From: Bacteroidales bacterium UBA4295
Lineage (GTDB): Bacteria > Bacteroidota > Bacteroidia > Bacteroidales > Paludibacteraceae
DNA: 64,000 nt
Reading direction: 5' to 3'
Assembly (NCBI GenBank): GCA_002395805.1
Contig: DGVB01000012.1
Span: forward strand, 1-64,000
A program made the position numbers and the translations under genes. The notes below the pieces were generated by a model. It was not told the origin of the DNA. It saw nothing but the letters and a program-made list of their open reading frames with translations, and did no database searches. Below are positions 52,465 through 61,959 of the stretch, piece after piece (position 1 is the first letter of the stretch; each line of letters opens with the position of its first letter).

Positions 52465-52490
52465 ATTCATTAATCATTATTCATTAATTG
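52465..52490. repeat. Heptanucleotide repeat array between the M49 peptidase and AroA/GT2 genes
   Basis: ATTCATT, AATCATT, ATTCATT, AATTG. It overlaps the stop codon of the peptidase and reaches the TTG start of the chimeric frame. Confidence 0.82.
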
Positions 52491-54490
52491 ATGTCCGGCA
52501 GCGGACTGTAGTCGCGGCTGTAACGCAGGTGCTGCTCGATGTAACCTTCGGTGAAGTCAATCTTCACATCCGTGATCTCACCTGCCTCATCGCGCACCGC
52601 GGTATAAACCGGGTTGACAAAACCTTTGTACGGCGCCAGGTTGAGTTTCTTGTAGCGCTCCAGAATCTCTTGATGCAGTTCCGGATTCACCTTCACCGCA
52701 TATTGCTCCACTATCTCTTTCGCGGCAGCGTAGTCGCCTTCGGAAGTGATGCGCTGGATCTCTGCCAGCAGCTCGCCATACAGACGACGCAGACCCTGGT
52801 AATCATTGATCCTCAGGTAGTGTTTGCCGTCGCGCTCCACAATCTCCACCTCTTTGTTGGCGGCGTGCTCATAGACCCAATTGGCAATCAGCTGGCGGTT
52901 GCGCATATGCGCTTCCTCGATGTCCTTACCCGGCTCGATACGAACCAACTGCGTCATTGCGCCGTTCATCATCTGCTGGTAGTAACCCGCCTTGAATGCT
53001 TCCTCGTTCGGCAGCAAGCCTAACTCCACCAGTTTCGGGTCCGCCAGATAATAGAGTCCGAACAGGTCGGCACGCGCTTCCTCGATCGTCGAAGCGTGCT
53101 CCTTCAGCGCATCTTTGCTCACACCCGGCATTAACTTACCGCTACCGTGACCGACGCACTCGTGCAGGTCGGTATGCAGGTCGCCGCACATAGCGCCGTA
53201 TTGCTCGTAGATAGCGCGGATCTCGTCGTCGATCATGAACTCCTCGTTGAATCCGTTTCCCTTCGCTGCCTCGTTATACGCATGCATCAGGTTGTCGATC
53301 GTCACAGACTTGGAACCGTACTCTTTGCGAATCCAGTTAGCGTTCGGCAGGTTGATACCGATCGGCGTAGCGGGATAGCAGTCGCCCGCCAGAATAGCCG
53401 CCGTGATCACCTTCGCCGTCACTCCCTTCACTTCCTCTTTCTTGTATTTGGGATCGGTCGTCGAGTGGTCCTCAAACCACTGCGCATTCTCCGAGATCAA
53501 CTGCGTACGTTTGGTAGCAGCCAGGTCTTTGAAGTTCACCATACTCTCCCAGGTCCCGGTGATTCCGAGCGGGTCGGTGTACGTCTCCGTAAAACCGTTG
53601 ACGTAGTCCACGCGGCTGTCGAGGTCGCGCACCCACGCGATACAGTATTCATTGAAGGTCTTCAGGTCACCTGTCTCGTTGAACTCGATCATCTTCTCGA
53701 TAGCTAACTTCTGTGCGTCGTTCTCGGCGTATTTGAGTGCCTCTTTGAGCCAGTAAACGACATGCTCCAGCGCTTCGCCGTAGAGCCCGCCTACCTTATA
53801 GACGCGCTCCTCTATCTCCCCCTTCTCGTTCTTCACCAGCTGGCTGTTCAGACCGATCCACATCGGTTCGGGGCTGTTGTCCTTGTGGGCGGCGTACCAT
53901 GCCTCCGCCTCCGCTTGCGTCACCCCCTCGCCGTAGTAGTTGCCGGCAGAGCAAGCCACTAAATCCACGCCGTCCTGTGCGGTCGTACGTTTGGGCATGA
54001 CCGCCGGATCGAACATGACAGGCAGGATCGCTTCGTCGTACGTCACACCCGCTTTCTCGCAAGCGTTAACGAACCACTCCCGGCTGAACTCCGGCAGGAA
54101 CTTATCCTCGGAATAATGATGGTGAATACCGTTGGAGAACCACACGCGCTTGAGGTACCGCTCGAAAGCGGCGAACTCCTCTCCCTTCTTGTCGTAAGGG
54201 TAGTTGTTATAGAGGTCCTCCAGCGTGCGGCGGATACGCAGGTTGTAACGGCCGTTCTGGTCGTAGAGAATGTCGCGTCCCCAGAGAGCCGCCTCACTCA
54301 GACAATAGACGAGCTGCTTCTGCTGCAGGCTCAGCGAATCGAACTCCGGCACGTCGTAGCGGAGTATCTCAAGGTCATAAAACTTATCCACGTTGTATTG
54401 GAAGGAGGTTGTTTCTTTCTTTTGGCATGCGCAAAGCGCTACAGCCAGCAGAATGAATAATGAATAATGATTAATTAATATTTTTTTCAT
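52484..54490 (-). CDS. Dipeptidyl peptidase III (M49 family), probable lipoprotein
   Basis: A 668-residue zinc peptidase that removes dipeptides from peptide N-termini. The zinc motif is HECVGHGSG (family form HExxxGH) and the third ligand is in EEARADLFGLYYL. Length fits bacterial DPP III. The N-terminus KKILINHYSLFILLAVALCAC ends in a probable lipobox, suggesting an exported, membrane-attached enzyme. The signal core is encoded partly by a heptanucleotide array (54452-54479). It has its own promoter (54514-54545), separate from the riboswitch operon upstream. Confidence 0.93.
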   Translation of the reverse strand: MKKILINHYSLFILLAVALCACQKKETTSFQYNVDKFYDLEILRYDVPEFDSLSLQQKQLVYCLSEAALWGRDILYDQNGRYNLRIRRTLEDLYNNYPYDKKGEEFAAFERYLKRVWFSNGIHHHYSEDKFLPEFSREWFVNACEKAGVTYDEAILPVMFDPAVMPKRTTAQDGVDLVACSAGNYYGEGVTQAEAEAWYAAHKDNSPEPMWIGLNSQLVKNEKGEIEERVYKVGGLYGEALEHVVYWLKEALKYAENDAQKLAIEKMIEFNETGDLKTFNEYCIAWVRDLDSRVDYVNGFTETYTDPLGITGTWESMVNFKDLAATKRTQLISENAQWFEDHSTTDPKYKKEEVKGVTAKVITAAILAGDCYPATPIGINLPNANWIRKEYGSKSVTIDNLMHAYNEAAKGNGFNEEFMIDDEIRAIYEQYGAMCGDLHTDLHECVGHGSGKLMPGVSKDALKEHASTIEEARADLFGLYYLADPKLVELGLLPNEEAFKAGYYQQMMNGAMTQLVRIEPGKDIEEAHMRNRQLIANWVYEHAANKEVEIVERDGKHYLRINDYQGLRRLYGELLAEIQRITSEGDYAAAKEIVEQYAVKVNPELHQEILERYKKLNLAPYKGFVNPVYTAVRDEAGEITDVKIDFTEGYIEQHLRYSRDYSPLPDIN
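54452..54479. repeat. Heptanucleotide repeat array encoding the M49 signal core
   Basis: Four units AATGAAT, AATGAAT, AATGATT, AATTAAT; minus strand it encodes INHYSLFIL. Confidence 0.85.
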
Positions 54491-54513
54491 ATCTCAAAAT
54501 ATAAAATTGCGTG

Positions 54514-54545
54514 CAAAGGTACAACTTTTTTTGCATACATGCAAA
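54514..54545 (-). promoter_or_regulatory. Promoter of the M49 peptidase gene
   Basis: Minus strand TTTG (54545-54542), 20-bp spacer, TACCTTTG (54521-54514), 23 bp before the ATG. Confidence 0.8.
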
Positions 54546-54605
54546 CAAAAAATTCAAAATTCTTATCCCAAGGGAACGATTATTTCAAAATAAGCCCAAA
54601 AGGAT

Positions 54606-54632
54606 AAAAAAACGCCCCGAGGGACGTTTTTT
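54606..54632 (-). terminator. Terminator of the cobalamin-riboswitch operon
   Basis: A hairpin with AAAAAACG...CGTTTTTT arms and a CCC/GGG core, 11 bp after the stop of the 327-residue protein. It has A and T runs on both sides, so it could work in both directions. Confidence 0.75.
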
Positions 54633-54642
54633 CTTTTATTCT

Positions 54643-55626
54643 TTACGGGTTTATGCGGGTACCTCGTACATCATACATCTTTCCTTCGTACTTCAAATAG
54701 AGTTGTCCGTCCCGGAGGATCTTGGCATGCGTTGGGGTCGGCATGGGTGACGGGTCCAGGCCCGTAGGCAGCATGTCGGGATGCAGGTCCTCCGCTCCGG
54801 TGATCTCCGTACTGGTCTCGCCTATCCATCCGCAGACCTGCTGGAGCGCCGTATAGACCTTGACAAAATGGATAGCCGGCAGGTTCACGGGATTGCCGTT
54901 GTTATCCACCGCCCATCGGATGCAGAACTTGCATCCGTCGGTTTTGTTGGGATGGTTGTCGGCATAGCCGTAGTCGTAGGAATAGAGAATGAAGGAGTGT
55001 TGTCCGTTCTCACCCTCGTCCACGGCATTTGGTGCCAAGAGCGAGCCGGTGAAAGTCAGTTGGTCGGGTGCCCAAAGGGGGAAATAGTCCTGTTGGTGAA
55101 AACTATTGCGCGGTACTACCCCGGAGCCGCCCCGATTGTCGGTCCAAGGTATATCTGCAAGTCCGTCAGGGCGGGTATAAGTGACGGCATACCGGCGGAC
55201 GGTAGAAGGCGAGTTATATTCGCTTCCAGCCAGTTCGTACCACGGGTCGTCCGGCAGGCCGTTACCGTTGGTATCATAGCTGACCATGACGATGCCCGGT
55301 TCGGCGGATCCTCCTTTGCGGGAAGTATCTTTGGCATAGGAGGCATAAGAGGCATTGCCGGTGATACGGAAATCATATCCGGAACCGCTATTGATAACGG
55401 GATGGTCAAAGCCGAAGACAATATATCCGCCCCACGCGCCAAGGCAGACCGTTTTTCCGGCGTTGTCAGCGATAGCGGCTTCGGCTTTAGCAGCCATCGT
55501 CTCGGGCGTATCGTCCGTTGTAGCAGCCGGCATCGCGTTGGTGAACTGCCCAGGCGCGGGCATATATTCATACACCCGCGCCAAATAGGGCGAAACGGCC
55601 AATAAGATAGTTAGTAACACATGCAT
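54643..55626 (-). CDS. Surface protein of a type found in Bacteroides B12-uptake loci
   Basis: A 327-residue exported protein with a short signal (HVLLTILLAVSPYLA). The body has YEYMPAPGQFTN, GAWGGYIVFGFDHPVIN, the calcium-like loop DTNGNGLPDDPWYEL and DGCKFCIRWAVDNNGNPVNL. This pattern matches cell-surface proteins that in Bacteroides often lie in cobalamin-riboswitch loci. The C-terminus carries the tail RDGQLYLKYEGKMYDVRG, whose last residues are encoded by a heptanucleotide array. It starts 3 bp after the stop of the giant protein and is the second and last gene before a terminator. A role in capturing or displaying cobalamin at the surface is inferred from regulation only. Confidence 0.72.
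   Translation of the reverse strand: MHVLLTILLAVSPYLARVYEYMPAPGQFTNAMPAATTDDTPETMAAKAEAAIADNAGKTVCLGAWGGYIVFGFDHPVINSGSGYDFRITGNASYASYAKDTSRKGGSAEPGIVMVSYDTNGNGLPDDPWYELAGSEYNSPSTVRRYAVTYTRPDGLADIPWTDNRGGSGVVPRNSFHQQDYFPLWAPDQLTFTGSLLAPNAVDEGENGQHSFILYSYDYGYADNHPNKTDGCKFCIRWAVDNNGNPVNLPAIHFVKVYTALQQVCGWIGETSTEITGAEDLHPDMLPTGLDPSPMPTPTHAKILRDGQLYLKYEGKMYDVRGTRINP
54664..54692. repeat. Heptanucleotide repeat array encoding the end of a sorting-like tail
   Basis: CGTACAT, CATACAT, CTTTCCTT, CGTACTT. It encodes KYEGKMYDVRG; the related array at 51991-52036 encodes nearly the same peptide inside AroA. Confidence 0.75.
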
Positions 55627-55629
55627 GGC

Positions 55630-58600
55630 TTATCGTATTACGCGGCCGTTGAGGTCAAACATCCGTTCTCCACGGAGGATGAAGATCTGTCCGTCAAGGA
55701 GGAGTTTAGTGGTGATTGGTGAATGGTCATTGGCGACTTGCTCCAAGTCCGTCGCAGGGGACGGTCTGGTACCACCGAAGTTATCGAGACAGAAATAGGT
55801 CGGCGTAGTAAATCCATAAGCGTCCGACTTGGTAGTAAAGAGTTCAAACTCCAGCCGCGTGATAGCGCCCAGCGAAGAGAGGTCGAACCATCTCCAGGTA
55901 TTGAGAGCGAAATGCTCGTCGGCATTCTCGGAGCGGTAGTCCGCGAGATAGAAGACCACCTCACCTGTTTTCTCCGATCCGTTGTATCCCTTCGCGGTAA
56001 CAGACATATAGTCGCCTTGCGCAAAAGCGTCGCTGGCATAGTCGCCGTTGAGAATAGCGTCAAGGGTATAGACGGTGTTGGTGATATAGAATCCGGTGAT
56101 CGTTTGCGGCTCTGCACTATTGGTGAGCAGAATCGGATCCATATAACCGGCGAACCAAACGGACGGGGCGGAATAATACGCTACGGCGTAGTTATTGCCT
56201 TCGTACGCGCCTCCCGCAGCCGAGCGGAACTGGTCAATGTTATAATTGCCGGTAGCCTCTGTCGATTGGTCGGAGCAGATGGCATAACCCGTATAAGCCT
56301 TGTATGCCTTGTTCGGCGTGTTGCCGAAGGCATAGGTGCCGCTATAGAGATGCGTCTCGGTGTTATCTACCCAAGCCTCGTCCACCTCCTTGTGACCGTT
56401 GGCGGCGAGGGTGTATTCCTCGAAGGTAGCCGCAGCGGCTGCTTTCTCCACCCAGACGTGGGCAGAAACGACGGCTTGCTGACCAAAGCGGTCGGTGACG
56501 GTGCAGACATACTCGGTTGCCTTGTCCGCCGTGAGTGCGAGAAAGGCTTCGGTGCCGATGACTGCATCGCTGAAAGCGGTACGCCAAGCGTAAGTGTAGG
56601 GTTTGGCTTGCTCGTATTCGGTAGCAAGAACAGCGGTGAGCGTGACTGCCGCCCCGGCTGCCACAGTCTGTTTGGCAATCGGGTTCAGCACTACCGGACG
56701 AAGCGTCCAGGCGGTTGTGAAGGCCAGTTCATGATAAGCAGCAGCGGCTTCTCCCAGCGGCGAGAACAAGAGGACATATGCCTTGTAGCCGGTTTCTTCA
56801 CTCAGACCGGTAGCAGTAAAGGTCACTTCGCCGTCCTTGACAAGCGAAATCTCCGTCGTAGCAGCTGCCAGCGCCTCGATAGCAGGAGCATCACTCTCTG
56901 CCGGTAGCACAATCACTTTGGCGGTTCCGTAATTATCCGCTTTAATGACGATATCGGCTTTGGTGTCCTGCGTATTGGCGGTCGGATAGCCTTCAGCTAT
57001 TACCGGCACACGGAAGAGGTCGGCATCATACTCATACGCACCGATGGACGGTGTAGCTGCACGCGTCTTGCCGGTGATATCAGCTGGAACAGATGCCATC
57101 ACTTCGGCGGTGAGCAGATGTCCGTCGTTGGTCTCACGCGGGATAAGCAGCGTTGAGGAAGCGAACGTAACGGCTTCGTTGAGGTTACCATCTTCGTCCG
57201 TAGCTCCCACTGCGGTTTTCCAATCCGCAAACGTACTGACATTCGCAGTCGGCATACCGAAGGTTGCTTCCGGCGTATAGAGGATATTATGGCGGAAGGC
57301 GGTATTGGCAATCGAGCCGACGTTCTTATAGCGGATTGCGTACCCCTTGCCTGAGGCTTGAATAATGTTGTTCACAAAGAGCGAACCTGCAACCGGCGCC
57401 GACTGGATATAGACCGGCGAAGCGGCTGTACCTTCCGCATTGAGCACAATCGTGTTGTGCGCAACCAGCAGTTTTGGCAGGTTGGAATTGAGATTGACGG
57501 CGTATGACGCGTAGGTAGAACCGTTGGCGGCATAGATTGCATTGTTAACGATATACAGCACAGCGTTCTCCTTGTCCTGATAGCTGTTTGGACGGAAATA
57601 GAGCGCCTGGTAGTTCAGGTTGTCCGAAGCCTCGGCAGTCATGTAAATATCATTGCCGGCAATGACAGCCGTGTCGCCAATCAGGAGCCAGTCAATCGCT
57701 GCGCAGTTGCTCTTTTTCACCTCCGCACGGAAAGTGTTGTTGAGCACCTGCAGTCTGCTGACCGCATCGCCATAGAGCATCTGGTTACCCTGGTTGCGGA
57801 AGGTGTTGCGGCTGATGAGCATGTTCTGCTGCAAAGGATCCGCAGCCGCTTTGTGTCCGGTTACGCGGAGCCCCATGTACCCACCCTCGAGCACGCTGTT
57901 GGTGAGCGCAAAATCATTGTTATAATAGTTCTCGCCTGCGTCCACGAAAAGCAGGTCCAGACGCACCGTATATTCCGTCATCCGCTCGGCGTAGATGCGG
58001 CAGCTGTCGATGGTGACATGCGTAGCGGCGTTGCGGACGATGACCACCGCCGGGTTCTGGTTGGAGGTATAGGTAGAGGTGAAAGAGAGCCCTTTGAGGG
58101 TCACATAGTCCGCACCGTCAATGGTGAAGACGCCCTTCTCGGCCGTGAGGGTGTTGTTGTATTGGTAGGTCACATCGTTGTAGTTGCCGGAAAGCGAACG
58201 AATCGTAATGGTGTTCGCTGCGCCGGCTCCGCTAATTTCAGGCAATGTGACTTGCTCGGTGTACGTACCCGGTTCGACGGCTATCTCCACCGCGCCGTCC
58301 ATGCCAATCGTACTGATGGCTTGGAGCGCTGCGGTAAGCGTTGCGTAATCCGCCAGAGCACTTGCGCCGACACGGTAGAAGCCGTGCGCACCGCTGACCA
58401 CGTTGATAGAGACAGCGGCAGCACTTTGCGGAGCAATCTTCTGCTCACCCAGCGCCACGTTATCCAGCGAAAGGGACACTACATTACCTACCTCTGCAGC
58501 GGCATCCACAGAGCCTACGAACCAGAAGTAATAAACGCCTTTCTCGTCCATGACATAAGAGCCGGTAAACTCATTTGCGGTAGAGAACGTGGTTGAATGA

Positions 58601-61600
58601 CCGGTAGCGTATATATGGCGGTCGATGAGCAGGTCCGAAGCGGTCTGTTCAAAGGCGGTGATGGTAAGCGGAGTGCGGTCACCGGAGACATATACAGCCG
58701 CTTGCATCAGGCGGAGGTCACCCGTTCCTTTGGTAGCCTCAGCCGGCGCCATCGGGGTAACGAGTACCGAGTCCACCTCAAGATTGGTCAACAGATGCTG
58801 GCGCACCTCTACCTCAAAGCCTCTCATCCGGCTGGACGGCATCTTGACATACACAGTCAGCGAACCGTCTGCGGCACGGGAGATGACACTCTCGTCCGCT
58901 GCCGGTTTGGAGTACATACCATATTTCTTATCCGAGGCAGCCTCAGCGTCGTAGGCGTTGGCATAGTAGATATGGAACGGATCGCCGGAGAGATAAGCGA
59001 TATCGAAGTCCTTGAATACCAACTCTACGGCATAGCCTTCGGTAGCCGGCACGAAGGTGATATAGCCCTCGAAATTAGAACTGTAGTTCTCGTCTGCACC
59101 CCCATCGTCATAGAACATCAGACTGTTCTCTCCGATGGTAACGGTGCCGTTATCGCCGGCTTGGAGGTAACGCACGTTCTTCACGGTGCGAGCACCTTCT
59201 GGGTCACCGGCTGTGATAGTCTGCGTCTCGCCGCTCAGGGTGACGCTTTTCAGAGCGGCATCGACATCGGTCTCTACCAGGGCACCGGCTTTGATATCGG
59301 CGGCAAGCACAAATGCATTGCCATATTCAGCGAGTGCAAGCGGTGTCTCAAGCGTCAAGGCTACTTGAGATGCTGCCTGAGCCTGTGCCAATACGTTTTC
59401 GCCTTGCAACAGATAGAGGGTTTCGATATTTCCTTCCGTTCCCTTCAGGTCAACCGTCAAAGCATTGAGGTTCAAGGCATTGAGTGTGCCAATTGTCCGA
59501 ATATCCAGATTGAGTAGTGCGGCTTTTTGCTCACCCGTCTGCACTAATTTGGTCGAAGCCTGAGCTACAGCAATCGTATCCACCTGCATGGCTTGCAACT
59601 TGTATTCCTTCACCGTCGCGTGCCAGCCGTTGCCGGTATAATAAGAAGACGTGGTGTTCGGGTTGAAGACAATCGTCAAAGCGCCATCCGCTGCCGTAGA
59701 ACGAATCTGCGTCGGTTTCTTGCCGTTGGAGTCCAACTCCCATAGTTTGTCGCCGCTCGTACCCTCGCCCGCGTAAACAATATATTTCGCGCGCGTACTA
59801 TACGAAGAAGAGGCATAATAGACATCGAAGTCGGTATAGTCAATCTGGATTACATGACCTTCGGTAGCGGGTTTGAAGATTACCGTCTGGTCGCAATCTT
59901 CGGCTTTATATTTGGTGCTGTACTCGCTGGCGACAGTGTGGGTGTAAGCCCAATTGCCGAGGATGGTGAAAGTCTGCGAACCGCAAGTCTGAACAGCCTT
60001 GTTCTCGATTGTCAGTTCGCCGCTCTGGTCGCCGAATTCGGACACCGAGGAAAGGTTGGTGAACGCCAAGTTAGTGACAGTCACGTTTACTTTTTCGCCA
60101 TTCTGCGCCAACTCGTTGATGTCACATACTACCCAGAGATAGTTGTCACCCTCGCGGAAGTTAATATCATTGCTTTTATTAATAGTAACCGTGCTGGCGT
60201 CCACCGTGGCTTCGCCAATCAGATTGGATGTACTGAAACTGTTTTCTTTGGTGTAATAGAGTTTCGCCTTTTTGATTTGCGGATAGGTGTTGTTGGTATT
60301 CAACTCTATCGACGCTATAGTCAGGGCCGGTTCGGTCTCGGCGGTGGTAATCTTCAGCGAAGCCACCAGCGCGTTCTCAGTGCCTGCAGAAACGGTGCCC
60401 GTCTCTTTGGTGACAGCTACGCTGCTGACGGTCATTGCCTGCGGTGTGAACTCGTTCACAACAGCCGACCAACCTTCTTTCAGGTTAGAGTCATAGGAGA
60501 CATTATTCCGATGAGTAATGGTCAGTTTGCCGTCTGCTGCGGTGCTCTTAATGACAATCGGCGTGGTCGTGCTTGCCTCGGCTTGCGAGAGTTGCCAGAG
60601 CAGGTCTGCCTCGTCGGTGGAGTTACCGTTATAGACCTTGATATAATCCACATAGCCGGTCGAGTTGGCGGCATAATCCGTATAGAAGACATTGATGCTG
60701 TTGAAGGTCAGTTTGACTTTGCTTCCTTCCGTAGCGGGAGTGAACACCACCTTGCCGTTAAAGCCCTTGATCACCTTGCCGTCTTTGCCGCCTTCGTCAA
60801 AGAACTGCGTCTCGCCGGAAATCGTGTAAGTAGCATCCTCAGCCATGAGGTACATAGCCTGCACGGTCATCGTAACCGGCGTAGCCGGAGTGAAAGTCGT
60901 GAATCCTCCCGCTGTGCTGAAACCGGTTATATTTACCGATGTAGTGGCATTGAACGCCGCAGTAGAAAAGATATTGCCGCCGAGCGAGAATGAATTATTT
61001 CCATTGCTCAGCGCGTAGCCTTCCGACAAAGTATAGGTATAAATCCCTTCGTTCTCCGTGATTGTGCCGGCAATCTCGCTCAGACCAGTTACCGTAACAC
61101 CTGTACCGGCGTAGAGTTTTAGTGTTGTGGGATCAATCACAGCGGAGTTGGAGCAGGTGAACGTGATGGTTTGCAGCTTATCAGGCGAAGAATAACCGGA
61201 TGTTGTGATAGTCATACCGCTCATTCCTACATTAGTCTTTCCGGCCCATATTTCGCCATCGACAAAAGTGTTGTCGCCCGCTGCGGACTCAACGGTCATG
61301 GTCTCTAAAAGCACCTCTTCCACCGTAGCTTTCCAATAAGACTCTTTCGGGCTCGGATCTTTCGAATACAAGCAAACGGACAGACAGCCGTCTGCTGCCC
61401 CCGAGATATAGGTCGGCAGTGGATTAACCGCACCATCGCCGGGGATATAGGCAATTTGATTCGCATTTTCCACAAAACTGCCGGTAGGATTTCCGCTGGT
61501 CGGATATGAAATACTCGTCACATCAAACTGACCGTTGTAAATACGCATGTACACATCATACGAAGCGCTGTACTTGGTCAGGTTCAGTTCCTCAAAGGTG

Positions 61601-61827
61601 ATTTTGATCGAATAGCCCTCAGTAGCTGGTTGGAAGATCACCGTTGAGAAAGCGGATTGTGTGAAATGTGTGTCTGCTCCCTTGAAATCATAAAAGGTCA
61701 GCGGAGCGTCTTTGGATACTACTTTTGTTTCGTGTCCGTACTGCGGCATCAGGTAATCCTCTGCCATAGCTGTGCTGCCCAGCCATCCTATGACTAAGAG
61801 CAGCAAAAAGAAGTACTTTTTTTTCAT
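55630..61827 (-). CDS. Giant surface protein: CUB-like repeats, beta-helix, Ig/Fn3-like domains and C-terminal DUF4465-like domain
   Basis: A 2065-residue exported protein. After a signal peptide (1-22) there are four CUB-like domains (about 45-170, 340-470, 620-750, 900-1015), each with the motif FxPATEGxxxxxxF and a GWxAxVxE ending. They are separated by beta domains of about 120 residues. A right-handed parallel beta-helix follows (about 1150-1480, VTIDSCRIYAE and similar), then Fn3/Ig-like domains (about 1608-1800). A C-terminal domain of about 215 residues (GFYITNTVYTL, VVFYLADYR, WRWFDLSSLGAI, TPTYFCLDNFG) matches DUF4465. The tail DGQIFILRGERMFDLNG ends it. It lies directly behind a cobalamin riboswitch, as DUF4465 proteins do in Bacteroides B12 loci. 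It may bind cobalamin or a B12 carrier; the CUB and beta-helix parts suggest adhesion. Confidence 0.82.
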   Translation of the reverse strand: MKKKYFFLLLLVIGWLGSTAMAEDYLMPQYGHETKVVSKDAPLTFYDFKGADTHFTQSAFSTVIFQPATEGYSIKITFEELNLTKYSASYDVYMRIYNGQFDVTSISYPTSGNPTGSFVENANQIAYIPGDGAVNPLPTYISGAADGCLSVCLYSKDPSPKESYWKATVEEVLLETMTVESAAGDNTFVDGEIWAGKTNVGMSGMTITTSGYSSPDKLQTITFTCSNSAVIDPTTLKLYAGTGVTVTGLSEIAGTITENEGIYTYTLSEGYALSNGNNSFSLGGNIFSTAAFNATTSVNITGFSTAGGFTTFTPATPVTMTVQAMYLMAEDATYTISGETQFFDEGGKDGKVIKGFNGKVVFTPATEGSKVKLTFNSINVFYTDYAANSTGYVDYIKVYNGNSTDEADLLWQLSQAEASTTTPIVIKSTAADGKLTITHRNNVSYDSNLKEGWSAVVNEFTPQAMTVSSVAVTKETGTVSAGTENALVASLKITTAETEPALTIASIELNTNNTYPQIKKAKLYYTKENSFSTSNLIGEATVDASTVTINKSNDINFREGDNYLWVVCDINELAQNGEKVNVTVTNLAFTNLSSVSEFGDQSGELTIENKAVQTCGSQTFTILGNWAYTHTVASEYSTKYKAEDCDQTVIFKPATEGHVIQIDYTDFDVYYASSSYSTRAKYIVYAGEGTSGDKLWELDSNGKKPTQIRSTAADGALTIVFNPNTTSSYYTGNGWHATVKEYKLQAMQVDTIAVAQASTKLVQTGEQKAALLNLDIRTIGTLNALNLNALTVDLKGTEGNIETLYLLQGENVLAQAQAASQVALTLETPLALAEYGNAFVLAADIKAGALVETDVDAALKSVTLSGETQTITAGDPEGARTVKNVRYLQAGDNGTVTIGENSLMFYDDGGADENYSSNFEGYITFVPATEGYAVELVFKDFDIAYLSGDPFHIYYANAYDAEAASDKKYGMYSKPAADESVISRAADGSLTVYVKMPSSRMRGFEVEVRQHLLTNLEVDSVLVTPMAPAEATKGTGDLRLMQAAVYVSGDRTPLTITAFEQTASDLLIDRHIYATGHSTTFSTANEFTGSYVMDEKGVYYFWFVGSVDAAAEVGNVVSLSLDNVALGEQKIAPQSAAAVSINVVSGAHGFYRVGASALADYATLTAALQAISTIGMDGAVEIAVEPGTYTEQVTLPEISGAGAANTITIRSLSGNYNDVTYQYNNTLTAEKGVFTIDGADYVTLKGLSFTSTYTSNQNPAVVIVRNAATHVTIDSCRIYAERMTEYTVRLDLLFVDAGENYYNNDFALTNSVLEGGYMGLRVTGHKAAADPLQQNMLISRNTFRNQGNQMLYGDAVSRLQVLNNTFRAEVKKSNCAAIDWLLIGDTAVIAGNDIYMTAEASDNLNYQALYFRPNSYQDKENAVLYIVNNAIYAANGSTYASYAVNLNSNLPKLLVAHNTIVLNAEGTAASPVYIQSAPVAGSLFVNNIIQASGKGYAIRYKNVGSIANTAFRHNILYTPEATFGMPTANVSTFADWKTAVGATDEDGNLNEAVTFASSTLLIPRETNDGHLLTAEVMASVPADITGKTRAATPSIGAYEYDADLFRVPVIAEGYPTANTQDTKADIVIKADNYGTAKVIVLPAESDAPAIEALAAATTEISLVKDGEVTFTATGLSEETGYKAYVLLFSPLGEAAAAYHELAFTTAWTLRPVVLNPIAKQTVAAGAAVTLTAVLATEYEQAKPYTYAWRTAFSDAVIGTEAFLALTADKATEYVCTVTDRFGQQAVVSAHVWVEKAAAAATFEEYTLAANGHKEVDEAWVDNTETHLYSGTYAFGNTPNKAYKAYTGYAICSDQSTEATGNYNIDQFRSAAGGAYEGNNYAVAYYSAPSVWFAGYMDPILLTNSAEPQTITGFYITNTVYTLDAILNGDYASDAFAQGDYMSVTAKGYNGSEKTGEVVFYLADYRSENADEHFALNTWRWFDLSSLGAITRLEFELFTTKSDAYGFTTPTYFCLDNFGGTRPSPATDLEQVANDHSPITTKLLLDGQIFILRGERMFDLNGRVIR

Positions 61828-61959
61828 TGTATATTTTAATTAATTAGTAATAAGGAGTATACGCGCATAGGCAAGTGCACCGACTGAAAAGCCGATGTAC
61901 TGCATACAAAACAATATAAACAATAGTGATTGCTTCATCCGGTTCGCACTCTATTCCGC

